From contig NC_134515.1 of the NCBI RefSeq assembly GCF_027942865.1, positions 30,308,449-30,372,448 on the forward strand: 64,000 nt of DNA, written 5' to 3'. A program made the position numbers and the translations under genes. The stretch's first letter is position 1. The number at the start of each line of letters is the position of its first letter. Positions 42,370-56,300 of the stretch are shown here, piece after piece. The notes beneath the pieces are model-generated. The model was not told where the DNA came from. It ran no database searches and was given only the letters and a program-made list of their open reading frames with translations. This stretch comes from Odontesthes bonariensis. Lineage: Eukaryota > Chordata > Actinopteri > Atheriniformes > Atherinopsidae.

Positions 42370-43925
42370 CAAAATGATGCAACTGTTTCCCTGAATGAGA
42401 CGATCAGACTTTCATATCATTGTGGAAGAATGTTGGTTCACTTCTTTCACTTTCATTGAGATTTTTTTTTACATTTGTTTATGCACAGCTCTCTTAAGTC
42501 TCAACCACGACATTTCATATTTGAGGTGTGAACTTTGACTGGACCATTGTCCTGTTGCTTGACCCAATGTAGGCCAAGCTTTAGTTTTCAGACAGATGGC
42601 CTCACATTTGACTCTAGAAACCTTTGGGTTAAGGAGGAGTTCATGGTGGACTCAATGACTGTAAGGTGTCCAGGTCATGTGGCTGCAAAACTATTCAGCT
42701 CTCCTCCACCGTGGTTGACAGTTGGTATGAAGTGTTTGTGCTGATATGCTGTATTTGGTTTTCTGCAAATGTGCTGCTGTGAATTATGACCAAGCATCTC
42801 CACTTTCATCTTGTCTACCCAAAGGATATTTTTCAAGAGTCTTGTGGTGTGTTCAGATGCAGCTTTGCAAGCCTAAGCTGTGCTCCCGTGTTCTTTTTAG
42901 AGGGAGAAGAGGCTTTCTCCTGCAACCATTCCAAACAAGTCATAATTGTTCAGTCTTTTTCTAATGGTACTGTCATGAACTTTCAGCAGCCACATCAAGG
43001 CAGCTTTTTACCAACTCAGAAACATCAACAGAATTAAAGGTTTCCTCTCCCAAAAAGACCAGGAGAAACTCATCCGTGCATTCATCTCCAGTAAACTCCA
43101 TTACTGTAACGCTCTTTTAACTGGACTTCCCAAAAAGAGCATTAAACATCTGCAGCTCATCCAGAACGCTGCTGCTGGAGTTTTAACCAGGACTAAGAGA
43201 TCTGAACACATCACAGCAGCTTTAAAATCTTTACACTGGCTTCCAGTCAGTCACAGAATAGATTTTAAAAGCCTGCTGATGGTTTACAATCTGTGATATG
43301 TTCAGAGAATATAAACCCAGCAGAGCTCTTAGATCCAAGGACTCAGGTCACCCTGGTCCAGTCCAGCGTCCAGACTAAACATGGAGAAGCAGCATTTAGC
43401 TGTTATGCTGCCAACAAGTGAAACAAACTGCTAGTGGAGATTAAACTTTCACCAGATGGAGACATTTTTAAATCAAGGTTAAAAACATTTCTTTTCTCAT
43501 GTGTCTATGCATGAAATCTGCACGCTATCTTTTAATTTATCTGGACTGTTGCTTGTTTTTAAATTCATTTAAATGATTTTATTTGTTTCTCTTTATATTC
43601 TTTTATGTATTTTTAATGCTTCTTCCACTCCTTGCTGCAATGCTCTTATTTTATGTAAAGCACTTTGAATTGTTTGTACATGAAATGTGCTATACAAATA
43701 AATTTGATTTGATTTGATGAACTTTAACATTTAACATGTTAACTGAGGCCTGCAGAGTCTGAGCTATAGCTCTTGGTTTTTCTGGAGTTTCTCTGAGCAT
43801 TGCGCGATCTGACCTTGGGATGAACTTGCTGGGACATCCTTTCCTGGGTAGACTGTCAACTGCCTTGAATGTTTTCCAGTTTTCACCAAGGCTGTAGTTT
43901 TATCTAAGTGCCTTTAAATGTTCAC
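42370..43925. mobile_element. Degenerate DNA transposon split by a LINE insertion
   Basis: Sequence on both sides of 42984-43716 forms one decayed transposon of the kind also seen at 20420-21440. The left part has TTTTCAGACAGATGGCCTCA and ACCGTGGTTGACAGTTGGTA; the right part continues with TGAGCATTGCGCGATCTGAC. The borders are approximate and no open frame remains. Confidence 0.55.
42984..43716 (+). mobile_element. L2-type LINE, 3' end with reverse-transcriptase ORF C-terminus
   Basis: The plus strand encodes AFISSKLHYCNALLTGLPKK, then HLQLIQNAAAGVLTRTKRS and LHWLPVSHRIDFKSLLMVY with a frame break, ending in IFKSRLKTFLFSCVYA and a stop. This is the C-terminal part of a fish L2-type ORF2. The 3' UTR ends in TTTGATTTGATTTG. 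The 9-mer ATGAACTTT occurs at both junctions (42975-42983 and 43717-43725), a target-site duplication. The copy is heavily 5' truncated and inactive. Confidence 0.85.
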
Positions 43926-45200
43926 ATGATTCTAGAAAGAGCCCGATTGTGTGAAGGACATATAAACATCTTTTTCTGATGTCACAAGCCTGAAAAAGTT
44001 CTCATCCTGGTTTTGAGAGACCTGGAAATAATACAATACATAAAGTTCTTAATCTGAAACAAGGGTACTGGTACTTGTAAATACTATACTGAGGTTTCGG
44101 AATATTCTCTGCTAGGAGTTGGTGAGGATACACATGATAAGACACCTGGATACTTACCACCATGTATGCAGAGATATACGACTATAAAGATGTCTCATGT
44201 TCAATTTTAACACAATACTCTAAATATCACCAAAAGCAGGAGAGGACTCATCCATTCAGAAGAGTGATGACTTCTGACTCCGCACAATATTCACAACGTT
44301 ATTAAAACACACTGTAACATTGTATATTTCTCAATATTCTATCAGTTTCAGTAATTTAACGCACCATTTATTCTTTCAAAAGACTTTTTTTTGTTTGAGC
44401 TTGCCAGTATACACTGATTTTATCAGATTTTTTATTTATCTGTTGCCAGGGAAACTTGAATGCAACTTGAAGTAAGATGAGGAGAGAGAACTTATAGAAC
44501 AGGCTTATTTTACAAACGTGGTTTGGGTGTAACCTCTGTGAGGCAACACTGGGTCTTGATTTTCTAAATGGGCAGATTAATTTGCGTCTCTTCAGGGATC
44601 CAGTTCAGGGATTACCTCGACTACACAAAGGGCCGCCTGTAAAGAGTGATGTGAAATTGTTCCTTGCAGCAAAGAGGTAAAAAAAAAAGAAAAGAAAACT
44701 CACCAGATTAAAAATAGCACATGAATTTTGTTTTTATTTAGGAAACAGCAAGGGCAAAGGGGAGCATCTTTCCAAAAGTCAGATCAGGCTGACATGGATC
44801 ATTTCCACGCAGTACACTTTCAATAATTAACTGAGTTATTATTTTTGCTTCTGTCTGCCATTCAGAAGTGAACAATTGAGTTTTTAAAAAGAAAACCAAT
44901 ATAAAAGTGACCAAAAGTGCACCTGTGAAATTTGTATTTGGTGACAGTGTAGATGTGACAATCCAGTTTAAGAGTAGATATACAAAAGACACCCAACAAC
45001 AGGCACACACACAATAATCCTCTACTTTAATGTCCTAAACCCGGACCACAGCGTTTGCTCTTTTTAACCCACATGTTCATGATGACACCCTTCTCTGCAT
45101 TCATTTGGAACCTAAGACATTTATTCATCAAGTGAACAATAAGACCAGTTTTCATCCACTTGAGCAGGCAGCTGCAGTCAGGTATTACATATTAACGTTT
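43926..45200. other. Intergenic, nothing recognised
   Basis: No exon, RNA gene or nameable repeat was seen here. Confidence 0.5.
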
Positions 45201-45204
45201 CAAT

Positions 45205-45480
45205 GTAGACATTTTTAAATCCAGGTTAAAAATATTTCTCTTCTCATGTGTCTATGCATGAAATCTGCACGGTATCTTTGAACTTATCTAGACTGTTGCT
45301 TGTTTTTAATCATTTTAATTCATTTGAATTATTTTATTTGTTTCTCTTTATATTCTTTTAATGCTTCTTCTCTTCCACTCCCCCCGCTGTAATGCTTTTA
45401 TTTTATGTAAAGCACTTTGAATTGCTTTGTACATGAAATGTGCTATACAAATAAACTTGACTTGACTCGATTTGACTTGA
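45205..45480 (+). mobile_element. L2-type LINE 3' tail, second copy
   Basis: The segment repeats the last part of the LINE at 42984-43716, including TCTTCTCATGTGTCTATGCA and AAAGCACTTTGAATTG, and ends in TTGACTTGACTCGATTTGAC. Only the final codons and the 3' UTR remain. Confidence 0.8.
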
Positions 45481-45499
45481 CTTTCATGAAATCATTTTT

Positions 45500-47357
45500 T
45501 GGTGCTTTGTAATGAACTTACTGATCGATCAAACTCAAACATGAGGGGAGGGGGGGGCAACAGGGTGTAGGAGGCAATACTCAATGACGACAGAAGAGAA
45601 AACAGCAAGCTTCTGTATTTGCTCTAAAACAGCAGAATCAAATCTTTAAACAAAAGCAGTGGGGAAAAAGGAAAAGGAAACCAATGAAATAAATAAAAAT
45701 GAAGCAACTGAAATCGAAAAGATAGTGCTCGTTTTAGGATATTAATACACATATCTTAAGCTGTCAAAAAGAAGAAAAAAAAAGGCCTGTGAGCCCCAAA
45801 GCGATCGTGCCGTTGTGGTTTGGTGTGTGGTCGACTAAAAGCGGGCGAGCATGCTTTATTGGAGCTGCACTACTGATCACAGCACCTGCAGGAGGCTTCC
45901 ACTGCATTTCTTCATGATCAAATATAAATCCAACTGTGTACTGCTGCAGATGACTCTCCCTCTGCAGAGAAAACAGCCTGCAGAACAACAGAATCTTCAG
46001 AGTTTTAGAGCTTACTGAGGTGTCACTAAAGCTACCAAACCTGAAATTGAAGTAAAAAACTTGAGGCAGTTCTGGATCCACCCTCCTGAGGATATGGATA
46101 ATGACACACACAGAGACACACACCTGACTCTTGGTGGGGCTTTATGTGGAGTGACCTGTGAGAAACAGACAGGGCTGAAAAAAGTGCTTCCAAATCCACT
46201 CTGCGTACACACTCATTCTCAACTGAAACGGGTATCTACCTGACTGGCAGATAGTTTAACACATAAAATAACATTTTCAACAACCACACATAAAAAAATT
46301 ACACCCTTCTCAGTTCCGAACAGGTCCTTTTTGAGATCTACTCAATCACATAAGAATGCGGAGGCAGCAAACTACACCATATCGTTATCAAATCAACCGC
46401 AAAATGCCATGCATATCAACAAAAGACTATCGATTGTTTTCTTCATCTATACGTTATCCAAATGACTAAATAAAAAGACAGACAGGTAAACCTATGACTA
46501 TATGCTGCATCTTCATGTCTGACATTAGCACCAAGGTTTCTTTCTTTTCATAAAAAAAAGAACAAATATAGACAAAGAAGACACAACAGTGTGTGTGTAA
46601 AGCAAACATGTGCTTGAGTTAAAGCAGCAGTACTTGTAATATTTGCAGTTATTCATTTGTTTTTTGACATCCTGAGTTGTGTACTGAAGCTGCATGTGAC
46701 TGTGACCATGTGCACTCCTCTCCCAACAGTTTGTTAAAGACTTTAAGCATGCTCGCAAAAAAAAAACAAACAAAAAAAAAACAAGAAGAGGTTTCTCTAC
46801 ATAAGTGAAGAAAGAAGGCCTAAACGTCTTCAAGTATTAATACAGTTAGGCCTATGAAAAGCCCTGGACACACAGTATTAGAACCCAGAATAAACTCTAG
46901 GAAAGTTGAAGAGCAGTTGTATGGTTAGTTTGCATGTTTTAACCCCCCACAAATATAATATATAAATTCATATGTATATAAATAAAAATTCAGTGCTGTA
47001 AAAACCTCTCCATCTCCATAGGATCTGACCCATCGTAGAAGACCTAACATGCTTTACTCTTAATCTTCTAAAACTGCTGCTTGAAGTATGAAAAGCTTGA
47101 CCTTTGCTTATAGTCCTTCATTCAGAATACAACACTGTGGAGGAGAAGACTTGTTAACATTTTTTAAATTTTTCTTTCTTTTTGGTTTTACTGCACACAG
47201 AGAAAAGCATCGTTTTGCGTCGTGGTTTGTGTTTTTCTTTTTGGTAGCAGCCAAGCACCAAGTTTGTGTCAGGCTCTATGTGTGTAAGTCTCTCTGTGTG
47301 TGTATGACATCCCTCCATAGTCTCTCTGTGTGTATGTGTGTGTTTGTACATATGTGT
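45500..47357 (-). other. hspg2: Probable hspg2 3' UTR and downstream DNA
   Basis: No coding exon is seen after the hspg2 stop codon. A canonical minus-strand AATAAA (CCAATAAAGCATG) lies near 45853, which would give a 3' UTR of about 1.5 kb. This is inference from position only. Confidence 0.45.
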
Positions 47358-50300
47358 CTATGAGGAGCAGGGTTGAACGTTGATTCCATGGGCAGCGTGG
47401 GCCTGCAGGTCGATGGCCTGGGCTGCCTGCTGTCCTGGCCTAGCGTTCATCAGCGTCAGGTTCCTCACGCAGCCCGTCATTCCTGACAAAAACTTCCCTC
47501 CTGTCATAGCAGCCATGTCGGGTGCTCCACCTGTCACATAAAATATAATACTCATAAAACCAACCAGGGATCAAATTTCTCACACAGGACTCTTGGGCCA
47601 CCTTGTTGGATTTGTCCCTTTAAGCTAATGTGAAAGCATAACAACAAAGGATAAGAAGTTGACAATTCTATCTGATATGAACATTTATCTGTGAGAAGAT
47701 ATGGGTGGAAAATTGACCTTCTATGGTTGCCAACCATCCCTTGAAAAACGGAATCAAAAAGAAACAAAAGCTTTTCCTAAATACGGGACGATTCCGTATT
47801 TCAATGGACGGTTGGCAACCCTACTTGGAGCTTTTAAAGTAAGAATGTTGTAGAAACAAAAAGCCACAAATGTAACAGGAAACATAAATTAAAATGTTTG
47901 CGTGACTTTGCTTATATAAGTTGAACAAAGAGCCAGAAGGCTCACTTGACTTGAAAGATGGTGGCTAAACCCACCAATAAACTGTGAACTTCCAAGTGGC
48001 TAACTAGCTAATTTCATTAGTATGTCAACAAAAGCTACAAACGTACTGTTACTGAGTTTTCTATGCTTTGTAAGTTTTATATTTATAATACAGGAACAAA
48101 ATGTGGTACACATGTGAATGATGAAAATGTTGCCAAGGAAAGTTAGCTTAAGTTTGATAGCTACAATTTAGACACAGAATTTAGTTCCATTTTTTTCAGT
48201 TAAGCTAGGTGCACACTCTAATTACTTTTTCTCCCAATTGACAGGGCAGTAATTGTATATATATATTTTTTACTGAATTTAAAACTTCATTTTCCTAAAT
48301 ATGACTATTTCTTTAGAATGTCACCAGTTATATCTTCAGCCTTATACTTAATTTAGTCACTTTGTAGATGCTCACCAAGGTATAAACTGCCTTTGGTGTT
48401 GACCATGAGGCTTTTGCCCTTAGACTGTCCACGTAGTGTTTCTCCTCCATCAATCTGGACATATCCATCTTTTCCAGTTCTGTGAGTTAAAAGAAACACA
48501 GGTCATGATGTAACAGGACCCAGGGAGTTTTATACATGTAAAGCAAAGGACTGCAGGATATAATATTTAATCATACCTGACTGCAGTGATCTTATGCCAT
48601 GTCCCATCATTGATAGACCTTCGGGATATGATTTTCGCTTCTCCGCTGCCCAGCTGGTAACTGGATATTGTATAAATTGTCAGCATTACTACAACATGGA
48701 CATGAACTGAAAATAATGTTGAAAAGCCTCTAGATGTCAGCAGAAGTAAATAATCACAGGGTGGAATCACCTGAAGACGAGGTGCCCGTTTTGTAGGCCA
48801 AGGCTGATGAAGTCTTTGCCTCTACCGTGTTCTCCGAGTTGCTGAAAATAAATGTGTTAAGTTAATAGAAGAAGATGTTGCGTCACTCACTACTATCAAT
48901 ACTGGCCTTGGACAAGCTGACCTGTGGTAATTTTCCACATCAAGTGCTGTAGTGAATAAACTTGAAGCAATGCAGTGGGATCATTCCAAACAATGTGACG
49001 TGTGGCACAAAATCTTCCATGCAAAATATCAACGCCAGAACAAGTCTTTATACACAGATGTGCATAGAACTGAGACGTATAACTTATCTCATATCCAGTG
49101 TTTCTCTAGAAGTATCTCTGCACTTCTGTAAATCTGATTCTTCTTCCTTTTTTTTTTTAGCATACAGGCAAAATAACTTAGAGTGTCTTGTGTTGGAGTG
49201 GATACCTTTTTACTAGCATGCACCTTTCGCAAATTGCGTGCGCCATTGGTCTCCTGAAGAAAAGGGAGGGTGAGTTAGAGAAGCTCATGCATGTATTTAG
49301 TGATGTCAGAAAGAGCCGTTGCTCGCAGCCAACATGCCCGACAATGTCACAGCCTCAGCGGCGCGGGAACGAATTAGACAGTGAGATGATGATTGTTACT
49401 CAACACGAAGAAATGACAGTTTTGTGTCAGCCGTGCATTACTGGTGGTAAATAAGATAACTGACATGAAAACATCTGTGAGTTCTGACACACGAGTTGAG
49501 GTGATGATGAACAGTGATGGGGTGCAGGAGCAAAGTTAGGATGAGGATTGCAAAAAAAAATGTAGAGGGGTGGCATTTGAGTATCAAAGATCGGGGGCAG
49601 AGCTTACCACTCCCTGCCACAGGATCAAGCCCTCGGAAGAGCTGGTGCTGATTTCCATTTCAATCGTCTCTGGTGAGTCATGGGCACTGAAACAGATTCA
49701 ATTAAATAACAAAAATAATAATTCCATCGTTGATGAGTCATTAAAAAAACTCAAAATTCATCTACTATGAGAGTTAAACAACGTTAAAAGAACTGTTACC
49801 TTCTCGGGAAGATGGATCTAGGAAGGGCAATGTATCCGTTACTGCGGAAATGAGCTGCATACTGATAGGGCGAATCTAAAACAAAATATAGTAGAATAAA
49901 AAGTGATGCAGGTTTATTGGGAACTGTCATCCTCACTGTTACAGTGCCCTCTGGTGTTAAAAGCACAGAGGATTCACTGTTATGACACGCTTGGTTAGAT
50001 ACAATATTTGCAGACACATAGAAGTATATTGTCAATAAAATCACTTACAACAAAGACTTTATTTGGTAATGTTGCCCAAAAAGGAAAATTGTGTAACTTT
50101 TAGGGAAATAAATAGCATGCTATTTCCCATACAAATGAAGGTTTACATATAATATTGATACTATACCAGATCAGTATATAGAGGGATTGTCTTTGATGGT
50201 TTGGAATGAAAGGTAGCTTATTTTAGCTTCTGATAGCAAACCTTTAGAAAGAAAATGTGTAGGCCCAAGCTGGTACAACACAATTAGCTTGCATACTTTT

Positions 50301-53300
50301 CCCCTTCATTTGCTTTTAATTCTGTTACATCGAACACTTGTGAAATTAACGTCTTGACTTGATTTCAGGTGTCTTGGCTGCATGTGTTGGGCAAACGCCT
50401 TACTGAACCATTTTATGTTGGTTTTATCAAAAATTTGTCACCTGTCTATGGGTAAAACCAGATTTCATTGGAATGAGGTAAGAAGCTGTTTCTTTTCTCA
50501 AATGTTTCAAAGTCTCACATTAAATACGTATCTGAAATAACGCATCATACTCCTGGATATCAGTATATGTCCAGAATCAATATGCAAATACTGAAGCACA
50601 AAACTCCATGATGCATATCCATTTGACAGCTCTCTCCAGCGCACGAGCTAATACTTGCCATTCCTGACCCACTACAGCACCTAAGACCTCCGACTCTCAC
50701 AGAGATACAACTTAAACTGACCACAACCATTGCTCCATGCATTTAAATCCCATTGTGCTCAGAATATGCATGGAATGCATCGCATTCAAACAACCACCAC
50801 ACCATACTTACAGAAGACAGTCAAAGTTAGTAAAGATGTGAATGTTTGGACATGAAACAGACTGAATGATCTGACTTAGACAGTTTCAATGAAAACAATT
50901 GGTTTACATTTCTGTGTGTGGGACAGGCAGTTTTCAAGTTGAAAGAAATAAGTGTGCATTTTGTGAGTAGCCACCTTACAGACACTGACATGACAGGAAG
51001 TAAGAAAAGAAAAAGGGGGGGGAATTCCACATTTCTACCATTTCCTGTATGAAAACAGTGCATTAGTCTGTTTATTTCCCATCTGCAGTCTACCACACTG
51101 TTGCCTTTTTGGTTCAGATGCAGAATTCCCCTCTCCCAACTTTCCAAAGGGGGTAAGAACCTCAGTTGCCAGTTGAGAACAGATGCATGGTTTGTGTTTA
51201 ATGTGCGCAAATGTGTTAGGCAATAGACAGTTGAGGTTGAGCTTGGACGAGACGTGGGGCCCCCCGAACTCAGAGGGGGCCCTGTTAGTCACGGTCTTGT
51301 CAGGCAGACTGAATATTGAAATACTGTACCATTTGCCTCGCTAGCCTCTGAATTCCACGGAGCCTCTGGGAAGCTGAGGACCTGGCCTGTGTGTGCAGGA
51401 TACAGCCATGAGAGTGCAGGATAAAGACACGTGTAATCATTTAGGGTGTTTTTCCCAGCATGCCGTGCAATGCTGGGAGTGACCTGTAAAGCTGTCTGAA
51501 ATTAGATGGGCTTGATTTTGTTGAAAATCGGACTCTTATGGGCTTTATGGGTCTTGCTTGATCTTTTTGCTTTGATGATGACCATCTTTGTCCACGGCCG
51601 AGGTGATACATATTTGAAAAAGACTTGGGTTTTGCTTTTGAAATGACATTGCTTAGAAATGAATAGAAAATACAATAAGACATGTTATCCTCCTTGGCTC
51701 CTGCTGTTTCTGGCTTTTAGATTGTTTAATTGGTGCATACATGCTTATTATGCTACTTAATACTTACCTTCCTCACAATTGAGACCTGTGTGCCCAGATG
51801 AACACACACACTGGCCGTTGACACAGCGACCACCATTTTGGCACTGACGGTCGCTCTGGCACACGTCTTTCACCACCTCACAACGCTCACCTGTGAAGTC
51901 ATCCGCAATGAGCCAGGAGGAAATGTGTAAATTTACCAGATTTTTTTAAGAGAAAAACTAGCTGATCTGGCACTTGCAATGTCTTTTCCCTCAAGCACTA
52001 ACCTTCGAATCCATCCTTACAGAGGCACTGGTACTCATATTCAGCACTAGACATGCAGACTCCACCATTGAGGCAGGGCCGGCGGTCGCAGGGGCTGCTG
52101 TCCACACATTTGCTGATGGATTTGCTCTCAGTGAAGCTGTAGGAAAGATCCACCTTCTTGTTGTTGATTGATACCTGCACAGGAGGAGCAAACAAGGTTA
52201 AACTTGAACATCCTCAAAAAATATTCATTAAGCTGTTTGTTATTTCTTCAGTAAAGAGAATTATCACCTCTCCAATACAGCCCTCAAACATTTCGCTGAC
52301 GTTTGCAGGCTTGGGAAGGATTTCCATTGTAGGCACTCCTCCCAGATACATCTGGGTGTGGATATTGAGGCCCTGAGCATTTCCTGGAGATGTCTTCCTC
52401 TCCACTGGGCCTTGGTCCACCCTCAGGTGTCCGGCCTTCTTGTTCCGCTCGCTTACAACTCTGTGCCATTGGCCCAGAGAGACTGGCTCAGGACTTAGAA
52501 GGATTGCCTGTCCTGAAAATCATAAAAGGTGCACAGCAAAATGGAAAAGTTGCTTAAGCTTGAATTATAGAAATCAATTCAGTAAAGCAGACGATTCAAA
52601 GGGAGACAAACAGGATTGAAGCCTCTCTAAAACAATGAAACACTGATATCTATAAAGATATTCTGCAGAGTTTACCTGTGCCCAGTTCATATCTGAACTC
52701 CACATGTCCCTCCACCATGGAAATGGCCACAAAGTCCTCCACCTTCATTTTTTTCCCACCGCAGAAGAACATGAGGCCATTTCTCTCCAGTGGCTTAAAC
52801 TCCAGCTCAACACGCAGGTCATCATGGACGTTGGTCAGGGGAGGATAAGCGATATATGACTCCACACCATCAAACAGTGGAGTAGTCACCAATTCCCCTG
52901 GCGAGAATCAATGAAAGATTTACAAATGTTTCATTATACTGAAAAACTAGCTGAGTCATTTACTTATTTCCTTTTTTTTTGGTGAAAGTTATGGGTAACT
53001 TCCTGTCTTACCAGCCATGCATTTGTTTCCAGACTTGCCAAGATGGCAGCGACAGTCGTATCCCAGGCCACTCGGGCGGTTGATACAAGTTGCGTCTGGT
53101 CCGCAGGCCTCTGAGGAAGTCAAGGTTGTGAAAGATTGTAAACTGAGATCATTTCTTTTATCAATGTCATTTATAACACTTTGCTGTTAAAAGTGCATAC
53201 TAATAGTCTTTGTTTACTCGTGAAGTTAGCTGTTGATTCACATGTACCTGAGTGACAGTGGAGAGATGAGTGGTGCTGGCAGTTGCTGCCTGTAAATCCT

Positions 53301-56300
53301 CCGAGGCATCTACACTTATACAAGCTGGTTTCTGAGTCCTCACACCTTCCTCCATTCTGAGCCAGTACAGGAAACAATTTTACCGAACTTGATGGTATGA
53401 AAAGTGGACAAAAAACATGAAAAATAACACGACATGGATTGATTAAACTGACCTGGCATGGATGATCTTTGCAGGTGGGACAGTTTGTGACGCCAGTAGA
53501 GCTGCGGTCGAGGTCTTTAAAGATGACTTCCTCTCCCTGGATGACCAGCTGACGGATGCAACCTGTGTAGATTTCAGTAAGAACACCACATCACAAACTG
53601 AAAACAGTGTATCGATCCAAAACAGAGTGAAGCACCAGCAAAACGTACCCACAAAACCGGTCTTAATGCCAGCAGTTTTGGCGAGGACTGTGTAGTTGGG
53701 GTAACCACCCACATGCAACTCTTCATTCAGATCGAGGCCCTGGAATTTGCCCTGATTAAGGAAGAAAATATCATCTTCACTGACAGAAAATAATAAAATG
53801 CATATGGCTAACGCATAGCTCTACATTCACAGTACAGTACCTGCGAGCTGCCATTGATGGGCTCTCCTCCATCGACAATGATATATCCCAGGGTGAGGTT
53901 GCGATACAGCTCAACTGTATGAAACTCTCCTAGTTTAATGGGGTTAGGGTCACGTATGGTGGCCATGCCAGAGCCAACGTCAAACCTGAGATTACACAGA
54001 TTTATCAAATCAAACAGCTTTCACCATGGTGTATTTACTAAAGTGACATAAAACAGGTGGCTTTAAGAGGCCTGACCTGAACTCCAGGCGGCCACCCACA
54101 AGTCCCAGAGAGATGAAGTCAGCTCCTGTGGTCCTCCTCTGGCCATTGTAGAGGATCATGCCTAAGCCAGCAAAACATACTAAGTTACTGCCTGTAAATG
54201 CAATCCTAAATAAATGTTATCACACTGTGTAAAATAGAAAGAAACAGAATACAATGAATTGCAAATGTTAGAGGCCAATTTTTTATTCACAACAGAACAT
54301 AGGAAACATATCAAATGTGAGTCTTATGTTTAGTCATGAAAACTACAAGCTCATCTTGTATTTGATGGCAACAACGTGTCTCAAGAATTCCCTCTCCTTT
54401 TAACAAGTCTGCAAACGTCTGGGAACTGAGGAGATGAGTTTCTGGATCTTTGGGTTATGAATGCTGTCCTATTCTAGTGCGATATGGGACTTCTTTTGTT
54501 GTGTTTTGAGTTTGGTGATGCACCTGATGTCTTGTTCTGGACTACAGACAGGTCAATCCAGAACCTGGACTCTTTTACTACGAGGCCATGCTGTTGTAAT
54601 AGATGCAGTGTAAGATTTTGCATGGTCTCGTTGAAACATGCAAAGCCTTTTCTGAGAAAGATATTGTCTGGCTGGGAGCACATGTTGCTCTAAAAAAATG
54701 TATACACCTTTCAGCATTGATGATGCCTTTTCAGATCTACAAGTTGCCAGTTCCATATTCACTAATGCGTCCCCAGACCACCAGAGAAGCAGGCTTTTGA
54801 ACCAAGCGCTGATAACAAGCTGGATGGTCCCTTTCCTCCTTAGTCTGGAGGATGCGGTGTATATGAATTCCAAAAAGGATTTCATATTTCAATTTCTACA
54901 ACCACGGGACAGTTTGCCTAAGTGCGCTTTAAATTACCTTTGGTCCAATTAAAATAGAATGAGTTATATGGCTTCTTCTTTGCATGACAGACGTTTAACC
55001 TGCACATGGATGGGACGGTGAACTCTGTTCACAGGCAATGATTTCTGGAAGTGTTCCTGAGCCCATGCAGCGATTTCCATGACAGAATAATGCCTGTTTT
55101 TAAAGCAGTGCTACCTGAGGTTCTGAAGATCATGGGCATCAAACACCTGTGTCCCGTGCCCACAGAGACCTCTTTTGATGATGACACAATCTTTTGATGA
55201 TTATGTACGCTAGATGACGGAAAATTGAAAGTCTTTGCAATTTCACATGATTCTATAATTGCTCCATGATTTGAAGTTACTCGCAGATTGCTGAATGTTT
55301 ACTTCTGAGAGACTCTGCCTCTCTCAGGTGCTAGCTGCAATAATCAGAAGTTTCAAATTAGTACCACTTCATTTTTCAGCCTTTTTGGCCCTGTCACACC
55401 TTTTCTGAGACATGTCGCTGCCATCACAATCAGGATGAGTTAATATTTGTGTCACGTTCAACATTTGTTATGTTTTCTGTGTTCCAGTGTAAATAAAATA
55501 AAGGTTTATGATATTTGTCAATCATTGCAGTCTGTTTTTATTCACATTTTACATAGTGTTCCAACTCTTCTGGAATTGGGCTTGATTCTAAATGTAATAT
55601 CCATCTTAGCAAGCCAGCAAATCTATGATTTTTCTTTGTACATGGTGTGAAAACTATTAATTGGGAATCATTTCCATTTTTCATTTCCTAAAGCTAATCA
55701 TCAGATTTATTTCTTTTCTTTTTTTTTTTTTTTTGCTCAAAAAGCAAATCAATAAAACTGATTTAATTTCAGTGACTTGTTAGGATGGATATTGTTTGCA
55801 AGTCCAATGAGAGAGAAAAAACTCCTCAAAAGCTGGATGGTAAAGCAGCATGCCATGGTGTCGCAAATCTAAAGCCAACCAAAGCCATGTTATCAACTGC
55901 CATCCAATCAATGGGCTGGAAAATGCAACCAGTCACACACTGCTCGTCCTCCTTTCTCTTTCTCCACATGCTGGAAAAAAACATGCGTAATATACATGAG
56001 CAGTGCATGCTCATGGGGGGAGCTGGGACATGTCCCAGACAAGTGGCCAGAAATAAACTGGAAATAGAGATAAAGATTTCCCCCTGTCATTTCTTGGCAT
56101 TTTGCTGTCACGCCCCCACACATCCTGCAACAGCTGTGACTTGGCTCAAAAGAAACTATAAACTCGCGAAAGCAATTTGACTTGACGTGTATGACGTCCA
56201 GCTGCCAGGCCTAATGTAGAGTCTGATGAGGAACATTGGAATTCAGCTACATGTAAATGTGAGATCATGACTGAAGACATTGGCCATGCACTGTCTTGTG

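Noticed and set aside
45764..46123. 119-residue minus-strand frame downstream of hspg2.
   Set aside because: It falls in the presumed 3' UTR, after the conserved perlecan stop, and shows no family similarity.
51300..51420. Possible spacer exon between the last EGF module and LG3 of perlecan.
   Set aside because: An acceptor-like CAG and a GTACAG are present, but the phases do not fit the phase 1-1 requirement and the sequence does not resemble the mammalian spacer.
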